A stretch of 64,000 nucleotides of DNA from Streptomyces albireticuli. Lineage in GTDB: Bacteria; Actinomycetota; Actinomycetes; Streptomycetales; Streptomycetaceae. The stretch's first letter is position 1. Every line of letters begins with the position of its first letter. A program made the position numbers and the translations under genes. Below the pieces are notes generated by a model. It saw only the letters and a program-made list of their open reading frames with translations, was not told where the DNA came from and did not search any database. The DNA is taken from the NCBI RefSeq assembly GCF_002192455.1, contig NZ_CP021744.1, forward strand, positions 1,302,001-1,366,000. Direction: 5' to 3'. Positions 61,202 to 64,000 of the stretch are shown piece by piece.

Positions 61202-61288
61202 TCAGGGGCCGTTGCGCCTCGGCATGATCGCCCACAGGGCCAGGAAGGCCCACAACGTCACCCACAGCATTGCGGCGGCGACCTTCAT
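61202..61288 (-). CDS. 28-residue membrane microprotein
   Basis: ATG 61288 shares its A with the TGA of the preceding gene (TGATG), so the frame is translationally coupled and likely real. It reads MKVAAAMLWVTLWAFLALWA then a short basic tail (IMPRRNGP): one membrane helix with a positive C terminus. Far below usual gene-size cut-offs. The 327 bp to its left (60875-61201) contain no gene I trust. Confidence 0.55.
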   Translation of the reverse strand: MKVAAAMLWVTLWAFLALWAIMPRRNGP

Positions 61289-61656
61289 CACTCGGCCCTC
61301 GCGTGCTCGGCGGCCACTTCCGCGGCCCGCTGCTGGGTTCTGGCCCTGGCCGCCAGGACCGACTTCGCGTAGGGCTTCTCCACCAGCTCGCGGTCGTTGC
61401 GCAGAGTGCGGCGCATCCTCTCGCCCGTTTCCGTGAGGGAGACAACCGCCTCGTCCTCGATGAAGCGCTGAAACCGGTTGTGACCGGTCGCGGCGGTATG
61501 CTTCATCATTTCCTCACCGGCCGCCATAGTCTCGGCGGTCGGTGCCAGCGACCACTTACAGTTCTCCCCGAGGCAGGACCCCGACACGCGGGCCGGCACG
61601 TCCGGGTGAGACGTGATCTTGTACCAGACCCGACGCACCTGTGCGCGCACGCTCAT
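61288..61656 (-). CDS. DUF7848-like zinc-binding protein
   Basis: A 122-residue protein: after a strand (AQVRRVWYKITSHP) comes SCLGENCKWSLAPTAET with two Cys, later HTAATGHNRFQRF with His residues, and a basic helical C terminus. It resembles the small DUF7848 zinc-binding proteins of Streptomyces mobile regions. It overlaps the previous gene by four bases and the next by one. Confidence 0.6.
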   Translation of the reverse strand: MSVRAQVRRVWYKITSHPDVPARVSGSCLGENCKWSLAPTAETMAAGEEMMKHTAATGHNRFQRFIEDEAVVSLTETGERMRRTLRNDRELVEKPYAKSVLAARARTQQRAAEVAAEHARAE

Positions 61657-61886
61657 TCCGTCACCGCCGTAGGGGGTGCGATCGGCAGCGCGAACACACG
61701 AGGCTCGTGGGGGTGGTTGCGGATCTCCTGGGAGCAGCCGGAGGCCGCCGCCAGGTCCGCGTACCCGTGGGGTGCCCCCCGGCCGGTCTCATACGCGGCC
61801 CGCCACGCGGCGGCACGTATGCAGATCTGGCAGCCGTGCACGGGTGCCGGCCGAAGCCCTAAGTCGATTGCGGGCGGGAAACCCAT
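61653..61886 (-). CDS. Small hypothetical protein
   Basis: A 77-residue protein starting MGFPPAIDLGLRPAPVHGCQ. ATG 61886 overlaps the stop of the gene before (TGATG), and its own stop overlaps the start of the next (ATGA). It has two or three Cys (HGCQICIRAAAW), possibly metal-binding. Unrecognised. Confidence 0.55.
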   Translation of the reverse strand: MGFPPAIDLGLRPAPVHGCQICIRAAAWRAAYETGRGAPHGYADLAAASGCSQEIRNHPHEPRVFALPIAPPTAVTE

Positions 61887-62098
61887 CACGGCTGCACCGT
61901 CCCGACCGGGGAACCGAGCACACGAGCGCGGTGCAGTTCCCTGGGCGTCGGGTCGCGCAGCTCCCCGGCCTCCACGTGCCACTCGACCCCGCCCTGCGGC
62001 GGGCGCATCCACAGCGTCCCATCGTCGTGGCGCTTGACCGCCCCGACGTTCCCCGCGCGGTCCACCTTGTACTCGGCAGTGCTAGTCGTGCCGTTCAT
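61886..62098 (-). CDS. Small hypothetical protein, first of a four-gene coupled operon
   Basis: A 70-residue protein from ATG 62098 starting MNGTTSTAEYKVDRAG and containing GGVEWHVEAGELRDPTPREL. GAGG lies before the start. It begins the chain of overlapping genes 62098-61202. Function unknown. Confidence 0.55.
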   Translation of the reverse strand: MNGTTSTAEYKVDRAGNVGAVKRHDDGTLWMRPPQGGVEWHVEAGELRDPTPRELHRARVLGSPVGTVQP

Positions 62099-62164
62099 GA
62101 CGCCTCGCCGTCCCTCGAATCGTCAGCGTGGCCACGAGGTTAGGGAGGTGGGAGTTGCGTGTCT

Positions 62165-62200
62165 GTGGTAGTTCCGCACCCCGCCGCGCGGAACTACCAC
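62165..62200. promoter_or_regulatory. 13-bp inverted repeat between regulator and small-gene operon
   Basis: GTGGTAGTTCCGC (62165-62177) and its exact complement (62188-62200) flank a 10-base loop. It lies between the XRE gene stop and the small-gene operon start. Without a T run it could be an attenuator or an operator, perhaps for the XRE protein. Confidence 0.55.
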
Positions 62201-62210
62201 GAGTGATCGT

Positions 62211-63386
62211 TTAGAGGTTCACACGGACGACGGTCGCGACCTCTCGCAGCTCTGGGGTAATCAGTCGCCGGTTCTCCGCGATGCGTGTCACCACGTCACT
62301 CGCGTAGCGCTGGTTCCCTAGCCACTCCGGGTACTTCTTCTTGACCTTCAGCAAGCGTTGTACCGCGCCCGAGTAGTCGCCGGTCTTAGCCTGCGCGTCC
62401 ACCACGTCGAGCTGATGACGGTTCATGTTGCTCGCAGTCGGCATGACAGCGCCGCGGGGCACTCGCTTGGCCATCCGCAGCACCTGGTCCGGATGGTCGG
62501 TGACCGCAGCGTTCTCGATCACCTTCAACGCCACCGTCGTTGGGCCGAAGGTCTTCAGCGAGACATAGGGCGACGGCTTGTGCTCCTCGCCCAGGGCCTT
62601 GGCTGCGACCCCCGCCCACTTCATGGCCGACGATGCTTCGCCACCCCGGTTGTCCCGGATCGCCGACGCTGATACCCGCAGCAACATCCGGCCCCAAGCA
62701 CAGAGTTCGTCCGGTGTCGCCTTCCGCATCTTTACCGGTTCCAGGTCATCGGCCCACCGGATCGCGACGTCCCGCGATCGGTCCAGCTCGCCCCTGCGAA
62801 GGTATAGCCACGTCAGGCAGTCAACCGTCTCAGCGGCCTGGATGCGGTCCGTCGCCAGGTCCAGGGACCTCTCTAGCGCGTCCTCGGCCAAGTCCCACTG
62901 CCGGGTTGCCGTCAAGGACCAGCCAGCAAGCTGGAGCACTCGGATACGTAGCGCCTGGCCCTCCTCCCCAAGGTCCGCCGCGTCGCGAAGGATCCCGGGC
63001 AGGACTCGGGCCAGCTTCCCGAACTGACCAGAGAAATAGGGCAGAGCCTCGTCTACGACGGCCCTGACGCCGGCGACCGTCGGCGGCTCGCCTTCCTCGG
63101 CAGTCAGACGACCTGGAGGGGCGTGCAGGGCCTCGCTAACGGCCGTCCACTCTTCCACGGTGTCCTCGTGCGGACCCTGCTCGTCTAGTCCGTCAGACAG
63201 ACGCATGGTGGGCACTTGCAGCACAAAAGCCAGCTTGCGCCACGTCTCCGTGCGGGCCGTCTCTCGCGCCCCCTGTTCGAGTTGTCGAATCACTGAAACG
63301 CTGACACCGGACTCTCGCGCCAACGCTTCCTGTCCCAGCCCCCGCCACTTGCGGGCAGCCTTCAAACGCTCGCCTGCGGTACTCAT
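62211..63386 (-). CDS. XRE/TPR regulator
   Basis: A 391-residue protein with a Cro/C1 helix-turn-helix at 8-62 (LKAARKWRGLGQEALARESG, VSVIRQLEQGARE) and helical repeats after it (LSLDLATDRIQAAETVDCLT-like units). It resembles quorum-peptide-type regulators. ATG 63386 follows TACTCT (minus strand, 63398-63393) by six bases, so the mRNA is probably leaderless. It lies upstream of the small-gene operon. Confidence 0.8.
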   Translation of the reverse strand: MSTAGERLKAARKWRGLGQEALARESGVSVSVIRQLEQGARETARTETWRKLAFVLQVPTMRLSDGLDEQGPHEDTVEEWTAVSEALHAPPGRLTAEEGEPPTVAGVRAVVDEALPYFSGQFGKLARVLPGILRDAADLGEEGQALRIRVLQLAGWSLTATRQWDLAEDALERSLDLATDRIQAAETVDCLTWLYLRRGELDRSRDVAIRWADDLEPVKMRKATPDELCAWGRMLLRVSASAIRDNRGGEASSAMKWAGVAAKALGEEHKPSPYVSLKTFGPTTVALKVIENAAVTDHPDQVLRMAKRVPRGAVMPTASNMNRHQLDVVDAQAKTGDYSGAVQRLLKVKKKYPEWLGNQRYASDVVTRIAENRRLITPELREVATVVRVNL

Positions 63387-63439
63387 ATCCGCAGAGTACG
63401 CCCGGCGCTGAGGGTCCTGTAAGTCATGCTGGACATGGC

Positions 63440-63467
63440 GAAGGCCCCCTCCGGAGAGGGGGCCTTC
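63440..63467. terminator. 12-bp perfect-stem terminator
   Basis: Arms 63440-63451 and 63456-63467 with loop CGGA, just after the Lsr2-like gene end. It may terminate that gene. Confidence 0.75.
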
Positions 63468-63479
63468 GAACTGCCAAGA

Positions 63480-63914
63480 TCACTTCTTCTTCTTGTTCGC
63501 CTCCTGGTACTTCTTCAGGAAGTCAGGGGAGGCGTGCTGCTGAACGGCCTCTTCGAGCACAGCGCCCTTGAGCTTCTGCTCGTACGCCACGTTGACCCAA
63601 GCGGGGATGCGGCCCTGCGCAGACAGGGGGAGCACCGGGTTGGTAAGCGTCGCGGCCCAGGCCCTCACGTCTGCGGCGTCAGGGCCGGATGATGCTCCGC
63701 CCTTCTTCGGGGAGGCCGGCCTAGCGGTGAACGAGGGGCCTGCGGAGCTCGCCACGCCGATCCCGTACTCCTGGAGGGCTTCCAAGAGGGCCTCCCTACT
63801 CTGGCTGTATGCCTCTTCCAGCTCGGTGAGGCGCTTCACCTTTTCGAGGTCATCGACCTCGCCCTCGTAGGTGTCACCCTCGACTGTAAGCCGGACGACC
63901 TGCACGATTTCCAC
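63480..63914 (-). CDS. Lsr2-like DNA-binding protein
   Basis: A 144-residue protein. The N terminus (VQVVRLTVEGDTYEGEV) resembles the Lsr2 dimerisation strand, and the C-terminal part has DVRAWAATL...GRIPAWVNVAYEQ, the Lsr2 DNA-binding motif VR-WA...GRIP..V. It is longer than chromosomal Lsr2 (about 110) with a central linker and lysine-rich tail. GGAG lies five bases before GTG 63914. Phages and elements carry such proteins to modulate silencing of AT-rich DNA. Confidence 0.6.
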   Translation of the reverse strand: MEIVQVVRLTVEGDTYEGEVDDLEKVKRLTELEEAYSQSREALLEALQEYGIGVASSAGPSFTARPASPKKGGASSGPDAADVRAWAATLTNPVLPLSAQGRIPAWVNVAYEQKLKGAVLEEAVQQHASPDFLKKYQEANKKKK

Positions 63915-64000
63915 GAGCGCTCCAAGCGATGAGGCAGACCATAGCTGTAGTGTCACAGCCCAACTAGGGCCTAGCCTACCGACCGAAGATGAACCTCGAC

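Larger units (their letters stand above)
58484..64000. mobile_element. Left part of an integrated element with serine integrase (open at right)
   Basis: From 58.4 kb the sequence has lower GC and a large serine recombinase followed by tiny minus-strand genes, an XRE/TPR regulator and an Lsr2-like protein. The left attachment site should lie between the permease and the recombinase (58227-58483) but cannot be fixed without the right end, which is outside the window. Confidence 0.65.

Noticed and set aside
60976-61227. 83-codon plus-strand frame with a segment resembling FTGREQEV
   Set aside because: It opposes all neighbours, has a weak start and a TTA, and overlaps the coupled 28-residue gene; too weak to call.
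1-64000. CRISPR arrays, rRNA genes, riboswitches, replication origin
   Set aside because: No regularly spaced repeats, rRNA-like sequence, recognisable riboswitch core or DnaA-box cluster was seen on reading.

Overview
The window is typical Streptomyces (or close relative) chromosome: very high GC with strong third-position bias, codon-dense layout, GTG/TTG starts, TTA codons confined to a few regulatory genes, and families such as SARP regulators and DUF2254. It divides into a biosynthetic region, a degenerate integrated element, a housekeeping block and the start of a second integrated element.

1-19123: right-hand part of an aromatic (type II) polyketide cluster related to the pyranonaphthoquinone/actinorhodin family. 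It holds a two-domain aromatase/cyclase, an ActVA-ORF5-like flavin hydroxylase and its ActVB-like flavin reductase, an ActIII-like C9 ketoreductase, a SnoaL/NTF2-like protein, a second SDR, two luciferase-like oxidoreductases, an O-methyltransferase, a second methyltransferase, a membrane acyltransferase, NmrA and DoxX proteins, an MFS exporter with a divergent TetR gene, a SARP activator, and a two-component system whose two genes converge. A metallo-beta-lactamase-fold cyclase (ActIV-like) carries a frameshift. The ketosynthase/chain-length factor/ACP genes are not here and presumably lie left of base 1. Heptamers repeated at 11-bp phase occur in five promoter regions and look like SARP boxes that would tie the cluster together.

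19413-20273: a secreted glycine-rich protein. 20637-29737: a 9-kb integrated element between 61/62-bp direct repeats made of the 3' end of a tRNA-Leu gene and its terminator. Its tyrosine integrase is ruined (no start codon, frameshift, catalytic Arg replaced by Cys). It carries a radical SAM/SPASM enzyme downstream of a 50-residue acidic peptide gene (a candidate RiPP system), small HTH and Cys-rich proteins, a GntR fragment-type regulator, an XRE/TPR regulator, and an IS5-type insertion sequence that contains a passenger gene. Two nearly identical tRNA-Leu(GAG) units follow.

30221-58226: chromosomal genes. DUF2254 membrane protein, aldehyde dehydrogenase, FdhD, a MarR/quinone-oxidoreductase pair with two clear operators, a secreted sialidase, a LysR/bile-acid-symporter-type transporter pair, acyl-CoA synthetase, a SARP gene followed by a SARP-SARP-NB-ARC-TPR giant regulator with a TTA codon, a Tat-exported FAD oxidoreductase, pterin dehydratase, Asp23 protein, photolyase, DUF1266 protein, aldo/keto reductase, TetR/SDR and an amino-acid permease.

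58484-64000: left part of a second integrated element, marked by a large serine recombinase, followed by minus-strand runs of very small zinc-ribbon-like and membrane proteins, an XRE/TPR regulator and an Lsr2-like protein. It continues past the right edge.
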